Below are positions 47,601-57,990 of a stretch of DNA of 64,000 nt, piece by piece. Positions within the stretch are counted from its first letter, which is position 1, and each line of letters begins with the position of its first letter. The translations under genes and the position numbers were made by a program. The notes beneath the pieces are model-generated. The model did not search any database. It was not told the origin of the DNA and saw only the letters and a list, made by a program, of their open reading frames with translations. The stretch lies in assembly GCF_937616625.2 (NCBI RefSeq), contig NC_065570.1, forward strand, positions 12,348,001-12,412,000, given 5' to 3'. Source of the stretch: Mercurialis annua (taxonomy: Eukaryota > Streptophyta > Magnoliopsida > Malpighiales > Euphorbiaceae).

Positions 47601-47719
47601 TCCGGCATCCCCTCCTCCGGAGGGGACGTGAAATCGCAACGTCTATTTTAAAACCGATTTAAAAAAAATAAATTCGAAATTGAAAAAAAAAATTACCAGG
47701 GGTTGTCGATTTTCATCAT
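44700..47719 (-). pseudogene. Plant mobile domain (PMD) gene in the MULE
   Basis: Exons inferred: 47719-47697, 47137-46865, 46777-46360, 45989-45445, 45364-44954, 44873-44700. Exon 2 is acidic and low complexity (ESDDFESSEDEPSEK) and does not stay in one frame. Exons 3-5 hold the PMD: LPFIMFDHLDIPLLSAFVER then FHMPFGEMIITLHDV, then TLGCTLFTDKSGHRIR, SWGSATLAYLYRQLG, GCLTLLQTWIYEYFP, ITWLPFGGEP and SRVLRQLGYVQTVP, ending in the WHQAYLDWFERHS motif. Near 46403-46412 an extra base (or two lost) breaks HDV from WHILRIPVGGVMVSG, and the exon 3 length confirms this. PMD proteins act in transposon silencing and genome stability in plants, and PMDs are also transposon-borne; its role in this element is unknown. 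It converges with the transposase, with about 265 bases between the stops. Confidence 0.85.
47311..47645. repeat. GC-rich hairpin array, right subterminal region of the MULE
   Basis: Mirror partner of 41096-41352, in the matching position upstream of the PMD gene. It contains CTCCGGAAGAGGGGACG-type units in both orientations, long inverted pairs (GGAACGTGGGAAATCCACG is almost its own complement), and an outer hairpin CCGGCTGCGAC ... GTCGCAGCCGG at 47310-47336. ORFs here on both strands are artefacts of the palindromes. Confidence 0.9.
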
Positions 47720-47896
47720 TCGGAATCCGACATTTTCGTAAAATATGAATTTGAATATGGTTGAATAAGTTGAGAGGATTTAGGTTTTTTGTTTATGATT
47801 TGGTTTTCTATTAAAAAAGTGAAAAGAGTAAAAATGTAATGTGTCTGTGCGGTGCTAAGTAAAAAGAGGCGGTGTTTAACAATCGAGTTTCTCAAA

Positions 47897-49559
47897 TGAT
47901 TAGCTTTTATTAAATATGAAATATTATCTTTTATTGTAGCGTACCCACATCTACTAAATTTATTGTCTTATTCCTTTATATTTAATTCTATTTATGTTAA
48001 ATTATGTCAATCCAATGTTTTTATTTTGTTTTTTTTTCTATGCTAATTTTTATATTTATTATAAATATTTATGATTCTTTATTATTTTATTTGTCAATTA
48101 GTATTATCATTGATTATATTCATTTTCTCTTTATTTGCACTTTTGTTTGTTAATAATTCTTTCTAATCTTCTTTATTTTAATATCTATTTTTCAAATATA
48201 TTTTATAAAGTTAATTTTTATATAAAAATATTAAAGAAATTCGCTTGGATAAGGTCAAATTAACTAAATTATTATATAATTTATTAATAATTATAAAATT
48301 TATCATGTTATAACTAAACACTTAGTATTGTTATTTTTTTTTATATATTTGGACATTTGTTATATAATTTTAGACACATATTTTTAATAGTTATATAATT
48401 ATTCTTTCAAATTGTTTTTTAATTTTAGACACCTGTTTTTTATAGTTAAATCTTATCGTTGAAGGTTAAATTCCGATGGGACTAATTTTAAGAACAACAA
48501 ATCTAACGGATCTGCTAAATATGGAGACTCCTTGGAGAAAAATATAGAAACCCAGAAAACCAGAAGAACACCACCCGGAATAATGATTATGGAGAAAAAA
48601 AATCAAGAAAATAAAAGGAACACCAGTCGAAAAAATAGAGAACAAAGAAGAAATCCATAAAATCAAAGGAACACCACCTGGAATAATGAAGATAGAGAAA
48701 GAAATCAAACAAATGAAGGGAACACAACCTGAAATAATGGAAAGAAAAACAACGCAAAGAATGAAGGAGACAACATCAGGCGAAACGAAAAAATAGATGA
48801 AAAAAAGAATCATATAAGGAGTAAAAGAGCGGAGAAAAGACCGCAAAAATTGCAATCAAGAAGAGCAAAAAAAAAACAAAAAGAAGACGACGGAGAGTCC
48901 TTAGAGTCTGTATCCATAAACAAAAGGACATATGTAGTTGAAGATGATTTGGAGGAGAAAATAGCAAAACTTCTGAAAAAACTAAAGGCAAAAGAACTTG
49001 ACCTAGACAATTTAAAACTGAAGGGCTCGTCCCTATCAGCCAAACTAATGAAGGAGAGACTCTACAAAGTAATGTGGAAAGGTTTAACAAAAAAACCATG
49101 AAAATTGATAATTTAAATATGGACATAGAAAATTGAAACTCTTCAATAAGAGATTAGATTCGATAAATTAGTGGATAAAATATTCAGATTTGATAGGTAT
49201 GTCCAAAAAATATTTTGAGTTAGAGGGGAGAGCCTTACAAGACAAGGAGGAGAAGGCCAAATAATAAAAAAGCCTAAAGAGAAACAAAAATTTAAAAAAA
49301 AAAAAGATGAGCCATATGTAAGAGGACACTAGGAGGTTCACCACATACAACAAATATGAAAGAAAATTCATAAGTAACAGCAGAAAAAGAGTCTCATCAT
49401 TTCATTATTTAGATATGATGAAACGTGATAAGTTTGTAACCTAATAAGACTATCCAAAAAAATAAGCAGAAGGCTTAACTAAGAAGGGGGCTCAGCCTAA
49501 TAAGCCTCGGCCAAAATAAATTAGATAAAGAAGACTTATCCAAAAAATAATTTTCCAAA
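47897..49559. other. AT-rich non-coding stretch with doubtful ORFs
   Basis: Overlapping open frames on both strands at 48466-49126 stem from a purine-rich plus strand. The plus frame 48850-49101 gives a lysine/leucine-rich, coil-like peptide (LEEKIAKLLKKLKAKELDLD) that could be a scrap of a gag or coiled-coil gene, but it has no recognisable family and no homologous neighbour. I do not call a gene. Confidence 0.35.
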
Positions 49560-49856
49560 ATGAAAAATGAGATAGGTTCTCCCAAATTTTGAAATTAAAT
49601 TCCTAAAAGGGAAAAAAGATAGGTTTTTCCGAACTTTTAATATAAATCTAAGAGGGAAAAAGAGATAAATTCTCTCGAATCTTGAAATTAAAACTCTAAG
49701 AAGGAAAAAAGTGGTAGGTTTTTTCGAACTTTAAATAAAAACCATAAAAGGAAAAAAGAGATAAGTTCTTCCGAATTTTATATAAAAAACCCAAGAGGAA
49801 GAAAGATATAAACTCTCTCGAACCTTAAATAAAACCCCCAAAAAGGAAATAAAAGG
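49560..49856. repeat. Degenerate tandem repeat, about 50-60 bp, 5-6 copies
   Basis: Consecutive units of the form GA(G/T)ATA(G/A)(G/A)TTCTCCCGAA, then TTTTGAAATTAAA, then CTAAGAGGGAAAAA. Motif hits at about 49570, 49618, 49664, 49710, 49758 and 49808. A different repeated phrase (TTTAGATTAA / TTTAAATTAACTCTAAG) follows at 49880-49980. Confidence 0.75.
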
Positions 49857-49989
49857 TTTGGATTATCCTTAATAATTCTAGAGTTTAAATTAACTCTAAG
49901 GAACTTGCCCAAAAAAAAGAATAAAAATTTAGATTAACCTTAAAATCTAATAGTTTAGATTAATTCTAAGAGATTCTGCAATAAACAGG

Positions 49990-51785
49990 AATTTTGATGT
50001 TCAGAAGCTAAGTGATGAGTCTCATTTTGAATCGTCAAAATGAGGGAAATAAAGAATTTATCGAATAAATTAATTAAATAAAAGAAAATCCGAATAGGTC
50101 GATATTGGAATTTTAAAAAGAATAATTTCAAAATTATAATTTCATAAAAAATAGAAATGGACTTAAAAGGAGTTTATAGAAAAATGGATAAAAATGCACT
50201 TAAGTCTAAAAATGGGAAAATAATGATTTCATTCCCGAAACATATAATTAAAATAAATTATTGACGGGAATTAGTATTCAAGAATATAATATGGATTAGT
50301 TGGATATCAACAATTATCAAAGCGAAATTTGGACGGAAAAGTGGAAAAATAAGCGTTTTAACTCAAATTAGAATTTGAGCGTGTTTATCCGAAAACGGCT
50401 AAAATAAATTATTAGAAAGAAATTATGAGATGTCAAGGTGATATTATTTTTTTGGATAATAAATAATACAAAAATTATTGAGGTTAATAAATCGGATAAT
50501 TGATCAACAAAATTAGGTGAAATATAAGTTATAAATTAAAGCGAATTGAGCCGATTTTTTTAAAGATCAAAAAGGACCTTTAGCCAAACACATTAAAACC
50601 AAATGAATGTGATATTAATTCATAAGAATTCATTCTCAGTTGAAGCAAAGAAACTCGTAGCTCTTCTTCCCTAAATTCAAAATTTAACAAACCTTTAAAC
50701 CACCATAACTTTCTCAATTTTCATCCAGATTGAGCGATTCTTGCGGTTACGGAACGGGCGGAGAATCCTCTACACATATATCTCTGAATTCAAGGTAATA
50801 AGCTCATTCATCCATACCAATTTATGAACAACTCCATTGACTCTATTTTACCAAACATAAGGCAAAGTCAATTACTCACGTATCGATAAAAACAACAACA
50901 CATGTCCAATATAACATGCCACAAAACATTTTAATTATACAACCAGGCCCAAAAGCTCACTACCGACAAAATCTGCCACTTTCATAAGGGCTTCCGGCTT
51001 CTTCTGAACGCGGAATTGACCGCGGTTTAAGTCAGTAAATCTGTATCGACGAGACCAAGAAATTTTTTGTTCTGCCCGAGTTTCGGTTCCGACCACACCG
51101 ATGGTCAAATCGCATCGAGTATCAGGCACTCCGGTTTATAAAGTTAAAGTGTATATTTAACCTTATATGTTTAATACACTGTGTAATGTGTATGTTGATA
51201 ATGTTTAAAACACTTTCCAAAAGCATGAAAAATCCAAATATTAACAGGCCAAAGGACTAACCACGTTAACTTAGTAAATCAAATCCAGCAAATCAAATAG
51301 ACATCTTAGGATTGCTATGAAAAATTTAAATAAAGGTTGTATAGGTTATTTAAGATGACTACATAATAAAATCAATCACACTTAGACATCCAGTTAGGCT
51401 TTGTGTATGTAAAACAATCCAAACCAGCCATTATTTGATTATTTGATAGAAACCGCCAGGTTTAGATGTATGCTTAAGGGTAAGTATTATTTGCCTCACA
51501 TGCCAGTCCAGATCGAGTCATATGTGAATCTGCGTGTTTTCTACTTTCAGACTTGTTTATATTTTGAGCATTATATCCTATTGCCTGCTTTTGAATATTA
51601 AAATGAGATAATCGAATATGTCCAGCAAATAAACCAGTAGCTGATAAACCAAGTAGACGAGTCTCGAGGAGGTCCACAAACTCAGATTTTTGGTCAGATG
51701 CACAATAATATTACCCATATGCGAGTAAGGTTATCTACTTGGTATAAAAGGCATTTTTTAGTTGAATTAGGTGGCTTTAACATCC
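49990..51785. other. Non-coding stretch, possible gypsy LTR relic
   Basis: The style resembles plant gypsy LTR U3-U5 sequence (for example CACCATAACTTTCTCAATTT near 50700), but I could not find paired copies, ends or a primer site. The minus frame 50935-51129 (64 residues) has a balanced composition but no family I recognise. Confidence 0.35.
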
Positions 51786-52860
51786 TGTAATTTTAAGGGA
51801 TAAAATATTGCCACGTATCTAATATTTTTTTAGACGGGATTTTATAAATTAGATTTAAAGATAAATGTAATTTACAAGTGTCCTAAAAATATATTGTGCC
51901 TATAGGATTTAAAATTTAAATTTGAATATTTATATACTTAGTGGGGCTAAGGAGAATTTATGAATTGGGTGCAAAATAATTTATAAGTTTCGAGCAAATA
52001 ATTTTGTTGCCAATAGCGAAATATTTTAAAAAGGTTATTGTGAAAATTTGATAAAATTTGGAAGTAGAAATCTTATTAAGCGCGGTAAATATAAACCTAA
52101 TAAATTAAAAATGATTTATTAAAAATAAAATATAAGTCGGATGCGAATAAAAATTATATGTTTATTCGTTTTATATTTTATGGGATTTTTGGGTAAAATT
52201 TCACGAAATTCGGAAGTCGTTTCCGTTTGAGTTACAGACGACTAATTAAGAAGTTGGCTTAAAGTGCATGATTGAGTTAATACTAAACTGCACTTCAACC
52301 ATTAACTATATATATATGTTTCATTATGAATAAGAAATGGACACATAAGCCATTTTTTCACCTGTCTAAGAAAAAGTGAGTTGCTTAGCACCCCAGAGGT
52401 GTGCGAGTTAGGGTTTCGATCTGGTTTCGATCGTTTTTTGTTTCTAGCTCTGTTTTTTTGATGATTACTCAAGTAATCGAGGTATTAAACCCGTATTAAA
52501 CGTTTATTTCGATAAATTTTGAATATGTATTCGTTTAAAAATGGTCACCGATTCGAACAATCAATTTAAATTTCCAAATTGAGTTTGGATTGTGTAGATG
52601 TCTTTGTGGATATTAGAAATCATGTTTGCAGCGTTCCGAGCACTTCGGAATACCCCGAAAATCGGATTTTCAGGGGGCTGGAAATCATGGTTGCCCGAAC
52701 GTGCAGCAAAGAGCTTCACGAACATGCATTTCGAGGGCTTTTGCCCTACTCGTTTGACGTAGTTTCGTCGAACCAAAAGTGTTTAAAAACGATGTTTGTT
52801 TTTATAGTAAAATGAAAAGAATTTTAAACCTACGCATAAATACTTTTAAAAGTAAGTTAA

Positions 52861-53033
52861 ATATCTAAAAAGGACTTTTAAGGTGAATTGTTTTGGCAAT
52901 TAAGTCGATACTATTATACGATTATGAATTGTTTTGGCAATTAATTCGATACTATTATTTAAGTCGATACTATTAAATAATTTAAATTTGGTATTTTGAT
53001 ACCTAAATAGGACTTTTAAGGTGAAGTCTGAAC
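52861..53033. repeat. Short internal duplications in the orphan LTR
   Basis: GAATTGTTTTGGCAATTAA(G/T)TCGATACTATTA occurs at about 52883 and 52927, with a third partial TCGATACTATTA near 52962; AGGACTTTTAAGGTGAA occurs at about 52871 and 53008. Confidence 0.75.
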
Positions 53034-53950
53034 ATTGTTTCGATGTGAAAACGGTCCAAACGTTTTAAAAAGAAAGAGATCATAAGTGCTATGTGTTATA
53101 TGCTAGTTTAAGCCTAGGTTCTCGGAGATGTTTCTACCAGAGATGAGTATTAATGTGTTTGTCTGTTTTGTGTGTGTTGAGTCGACCAGCTATCAAGCAT
53201 TCAGGTCAGGACTCAGGGGAGTCTGTCACACATATGACAGAGTTATGTAGTAATTTAGCAGTATTGTGAGTTTATACGTTTACTTTTGAATATCACTATT
53301 CAACTGTTTTAAAACCATAATCGCAGTAGTATAAACTTAGCCAAGAGAGATCCATTGAAACGAGCTACCTATTGGGCCCCAATAGGGTTGCGTGATCAGC
53401 GGCACTGATTTTAAATGTACTTTTGTCGAGGTATAAATGTATGTCTGTCGTTGTTAACACATTAGGAAAGTGGATGCGCTAATTTAATGAGTAAATCATG
53501 ATATGGTAGTAATACAATTACAGTCGCAGGTCAAACTGCGATGGTAGTTTCATGATTACTGTCCAGGTACAAAAATACAGAATTTGACGGTAGTGATTCA
53601 ATTCAAGGTCTCTATTCTGTAGTCTGTAAGCTCGTGATGTGAGTATGTTTGTTAGGACATTTGTGGATTAGGTTTTCATATGAATCGAAAATTGGTAATA
53701 TTTTATATATATAACTGATTTATATATATTATGCGATTTTGGTATTTATATGTAAACTGTTACTCACTCAGAAATATTTATATTTTTTACCCGGCTGTTG
53801 TTTCTCTTTTTTAAGGTGATTAGCTTTGTAGTCAATCGAACTTCCATGTTCCTGCTTCAGGAAAGCTCTTCTTTTCGGTATTGCACATATGGTTCTGTAC
53901 TCTTAGAATGATGCAATAGTATAAGTGTGATATGCCAGCAGCCGTGTCAC

Positions 53951-54114
53951 TAGTCCTTTGTTCATGTACTCTGATAGGATGTAATGCATGTATGTATACC
54001 TTTTTGGTGGTTGCATAGTGGTATTATGTATATAGTCCTTTGTTCATGTACTCTGATAGGATGTAATGCATGTATGTATACCTTTTTGGTGGTTGCATAG
54101 TGGTATTATGTATA
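53951..54114. repeat. Perfect 82-bp tandem duplication
   Basis: Two identical copies (53951-54032, 54033-54114) beginning TAGTCCTTTGTTCATG and ending TATTATGTATA. Since the LTR around it is old and diverged, perfect identity means a recent duplication or an assembly artefact. Confidence 0.95.
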
Positions 54115-54659
54115 TAGTTACCGAGTCGTCCTCATGTTTTTTGGGTGTGTCCTAAACAGTATGTTTTATATACGCCGGCTATGTGTAACAAGTCCGCTGT
54201 GTATTTTAATATTTTTAATACCACCGTTGTGAGACGCAAAGGTGTCCGCATTATTTTATTAAACATATTAACTGTTGAAAAGAGTGACGAGTATTTTGGA
54301 ACAGAACTACCTATGTGTTAATGCAAGTAAGATATAAGTCCCTGGTTTCCAGAACTTACCACGCCAGGTTTTCAGAAGGAAGCGATGGGTGAGATAACTG
54401 AGTTATCTAACTAGTACTTCTGAAACCATATTTTGCTTATATGCATATTTCAGAAAAGTATTTGCGTTAAACGAGAAAAGTTTTAACGGTAATTTCTAAA
54501 AACAGATTGTACGTGAGATACGATCTTGTATAATATTTACAAAAAATTTCTAGAGATTCTAGGCTTACTACGGGTTTCGGAACAACCATTTTCATTCTCT
54601 AGCCCCTATCGTGACTTGATTTAGGGTGAAAATCGGGTTGTGACAAAGTTGTGACTCCA

Positions 54660-55520
54660 ATTTTTAAATCTTTCCAGATCCGAAGTCAGTAATAAATCTG
54701 AACGAGCGTCCTTCGAACCCCCCTCTGCTCATCGGTATACAATCTAAGTTTTAAATGCAATTAAATTGAGTGCTTTTAAAATAAATTTAAATAAGTTGAA
54801 TGTACACTTAAAGTAAACTAAATATAAACTTGAATTAAAGTAACCTAAAAGAAATTCTTAGTAAATTGATTATCAATTTAAATTAACTTATTTTAATAAA
54901 ATTAGTTTATTAAAATTTTACACAGTGAAAAATAAACTTATAAAATGGTAAACAAATTAAAAGTAAACAGAAAATAAATTATCTATGATTTTAAGTATGA
55001 TTAAACTAAACTTAAATTTAAAGTAAAGTTAAAATAAAATTAATACAAATGAAATATATATAAATATAAAATATATTTAGTATAAATTTTTACACTTAAT
55101 TTAAAGAAATATAAACTGCATGTAAACTCAATGTAAACACACTCTGTAATTAGTTTATTATAAATATGAAAATAAATTTTGATTATTTAAAGTTATTGAT
55201 TTAAAATTTATGATATTAAAAATAAACATATTAAATGAAAAATAACTGATAGTAAATTAAATTTATTATAAACTTGGTATAAAGATGTTAATATATTTTA
55301 TATATGTTCAAAGCTAACAACAACAAGTTTTTGCTTTGGTGGTAAAGCATTAGCATATTGTCATACATTTCGAGAGGGCATGGCTTCAACTAATATTTTT
55401 AAAGATAGACTTACAATGATCGGAGCTAGTAGGTGGCCGTACGACGGTGGTACTAGGTGGCTAAATAGCGGCGGTGTTTGGTGGGTTGTTTAATCCATGA
55501 AACATATCCATATGTCAACA
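54660..55520. other. AT-rich stretch with a tRNA-like scrap
   Basis: No gene. 54740-55310 repeats A-rich words such as TAAACTTAAA and AAGTAAAC, and resembles parts of 27890-28180 (AAACATATTAAATGAAAAATA). At about 55332-55395, TTGCTTTGGTGGTAAAGC and GGGCATGGCTTCAACT look like worn pol III A and B boxes, perhaps an old SINE. Confidence 0.35.
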
Positions 55521-55529
55521 TGCTATTAA

Positions 55530-56895
55530 GGCTTAATATATAGTTTAACCCCTAAACTTGTACCTTTTTACCCATCTAACCTCTAAACTTAACAATTTTC
55601 CTATCAAACTTCTGAACTTGTTAAAATAATTTATTTTATCCCTGAAACGGAGATTGATTCTCAAACGCACTGACGTGGCAAAGGTCCTTTGACCGGTTTG
55701 CCAGCTCGTCTGCCACATCACCAAATATATAACGCTTAATGCATTGTTTGACCCCTGAATTTGTACTAATTTACCTATTTGACCTCTAAAGTTTTTGTTT
55801 AACCTATCACACGTATAAACTTATTAAATTATTATTTTTAACCCCTGAACTTGAGATTTTCAAATTTATTTTAATTTATATTTTATTTTTGATATATATT
55901 TAGTTTAACCAATAATTAATAATTAAAAAATTAATAAAATATTATTTGTATACACTATTAATTTAAATGATACTGTTTATTTATTTTTATATATTATCAA
56001 TTCTAATAAAATTCCAATGAAGAATAGTAATATTTTATTGAATAATTATTTTTATTTAATTTAATATTTATTTTAATTTATTTTGCTACTACAACGAATG
56101 AGATGAGATTTAAATGATCAGGTTAGAGACAGTTCAAATGGCCAGTAAAACTATTATATTATATTGGTAAATATAGTTTTCATATAATAAAAAAATTAAT
56201 TTAAAATGAACAGATAATAAACATAAATAAACTATGATAATTATAAAATAAATAAATATTATACAAGAAAATAATTATTAAAACTAACAAAAATATAGAA
56301 TATAATAAATATTAGATTAAATGAAAATAATTATATATAAGATATACCAATTTTTTATTAAAATTTTATTAGAACTGATAATTTATACAAAATAAATGCA
56401 AAATAAATGATATATATTAAAAAGAATATAAACTATGGAAAGTATTTTATATAAAATTATTTTATTAATAATTATTAATTAAATTAAATATATATTAAAA
56501 ATGAAATATAAATTAAAATAAATTTAAAACATTCAAATTTATGGGTTAAGAAGGATAATGTAACAAATTTAGAGGTCTGAGGTCTGATGAGTTGAACAAA
56601 ACGTTTATGAGTCAAGTATGTATATTAGTACAAGTTCAAGGGTCAAACGACGTATTAAGCCATTTTATTTTGTCCATCTAAGTTTTTCTTTTTCGTCTTA
56701 ACGCGCCAATTTTTTTTTAAACACACGCGCCAAAGCCAGGTGGACGAGTAGGGGTTAAACGTTTACAAATTATCAAATTCAGGGGTTAAAAGGGATTATT
56801 TTGATAAGTTCAGAGGTTCGATAGAAAAACCGTTAAGTTTAGAGGTTAGATGGGTAAAAGGGTACAAGTGTAGGGGTTAAACTATGTATTAAGCC
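55530..56895. mobile_element. Long-TIR Mutator-type non-autonomous element, 1.37 kb
   Basis: Starts GGCTTAATATATAGTTTAAC and ends in its inverted partner GTTTAAACTATGTATTAAGCC-like text (20-base core at 56876-56895). TIRs extend 100-200 bp (CCTAAACTTGTACC..., ACCCATCTAACC...). Perfect 9-bp duplication TGCTATTAA (55521-55529, 56896-56904). No ORF of substance. Confidence 0.9.
55733..56661. mobile_element. Related long-TIR element nested inside the previous one
   Basis: Left end CGCTTAATGCATTGTTTGAC and right end GGTCAAACGACGTATTAAGC are inverted partners, with TIRs continuing (CCCCTGAA.TTGTAC). The two flanking 9-mers (AATATATAA, ATTTTATTT) do not match well, so the target duplication is unproven. 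Confidence 0.65.
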
Positions 56896-57139
56896 TGCTA
56901 TTAACTTAAATAAAGATTAATAAGTGACACATTTAAGGGGTAAACATTTTCTGCTTCTTGTTGAAATATATTTGGGGATTATTTTTTAAATATCTGTTTT
57001 GGGTAAAGTATTTACACCATTTTGGACCATGTTTTTCTCTTTTATCCTATGTTACCTAATAAGCTAATTTATTTACTAAAAATACCCACTATATAAAGAA
57101 GTCTAATCTCATTTTAGGTTAAACTTTTACATAGCCACC

Positions 57140-57200
57140 TTTTTTTCTCTCTCTTCTCTCTCTTCTTCTCTCTTCTTTTCTTCTTCTTCTTTTTCATTTG
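57140..57200 (+). repeat. CT-rich microsatellite
   Basis: TCTCTCTTCTTC-type tract. The 62-residue frame just after it (57198) is T-rich and hydrophobic, with no family resemblance; not called as a gene. Confidence 0.7.
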
Positions 57201-57569
57201 ATTTTCAGTTTATCTCCTCCGATTATTTTTCCGTTCGTCTTTCTGGTCGCGCTTCCATTAGTCTACTTCCGATGGATTTTTAGTCGTTTCCGGTTGTTTT
57301 TCCGTTCGTCTTTTTCATTCGCGCTAGTCCGTTCGTCTCTTCCGTTCGCGCTATGGATTTCTCGACTCGTTTTTAGATTTGTGTAATTTTTTAGGTTTTT
57401 TGTAATGATTTAAATATTTTGTAAATAAATTATTATAGATCTATAATTTTTTGTTTATAAAATTGTTCTATTATTCATATAATTATTTATTTTGTCTTCT
57501 CTTATTCATAAATTTGTTTATTGCTACTGATTTTGTAAAGAAAAAATTGATTTTTGGTGCATTTATAGT

Positions 57570-57990
57570 AATTTTATAATATATTCACGTTTTAGTGTAT
57601 TTTTGGTGTATTTATAGTGTATTTCTGCCGTTATTTTAGTATATTTATGGTGCATTTACAATGTTTATGGTGTATTTGCAGAGTTTATGGTGTATTTGCA
57701 GTGTTTATGATGTATTTGCAGTGTTTCATGGTGTAAACCACAAAAAACACTACAAAATGCCATAAATACACTACTTATACACTATATATACACTATTTAT
57801 ACACTATATATACACTACTTATACACTAATCTTACACTATATAAACACCATAAAAACACTATATATACACTATTGTTACACTATAAAAAATAAAATTAAA
57901 AAGTCCAGAAAAAAATCTATAAAAAATAAAAATTAACACTATATATACTATATATACTATATATATACACTAATCTTACACTATATAAAA
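57570..57990. repeat. Imperfect palindrome of GTGTATTT / AAATACAC-type repeats
   Basis: The left half (57590-57735) repeats TTTATGGTGTATTTGCAG and variants. The right half (57750-57980) repeats the inverse sense, TACACTATATATACACTA. Together they form a fold-back region centred near 57738. No coding content. Confidence 0.75.

Larger units (their letters stand above)
40851..47887 (+). mobile_element. Mutator-like element carrying MULE-OTU and PMD genes
   Basis: A 7.04-kb unit flanked by a perfect 9-bp duplication TTTCTCAAA (40842-40850 and 47888-47896). Terminal inverted repeats of about 45 bp are moderately conserved: the shared core is TTTTACTTA(A/G)CACCGCAC (left at about 40873, inverted on the right at about 47846). 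Just inside both ends are GC-rich arrays of nested hairpins (41096-41352 and 47311-47645). Between them are two convergent, intron-containing genes: transposase/OTU on plus (40991-44434) and PMD on minus (47719-44700). Both are nearly complete but carry small lesions, so this copy is probably immobile, while its structure shows what the active family looks like. Confidence 0.9.
51786..54645 (+). repeat. LTR related to the young gypsy element, opposite orientation
   Basis: Ends GGGTTGTGACA at 54645, and starts near TGTAATTTTAAGGG at 51786. Several blocks match the reverse complement of the LTR at 5604-8117: AGCTACCTATTGGG at about 53364, TCTAGGCTTACTACGGGTTTCGG at about 54559 (against AGGCTTGCTACGGGTTCCGG), and the CGTGACA-like end. 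The bases after it (AAGTTGTGACTCC) look like a decayed spacer and primer site. No interior or second LTR follows, so it is an old solo or orphan LTR of a sister family. The start is less certain than the end. Confidence 0.65.

Noticed and set aside
48466..49126. A protein-coding gene from the overlapping 129, 116 and 83-residue frames
   Set aside because: Frames on both strands come from a purine-rich strand; no conserved motif, splice context or homologous neighbour was seen.
57198..57386. 62-residue ORF after the CT-rich tract
   Set aside because: Low-complexity, hydrophobic, no continuation by splicing into recognisable sequence.
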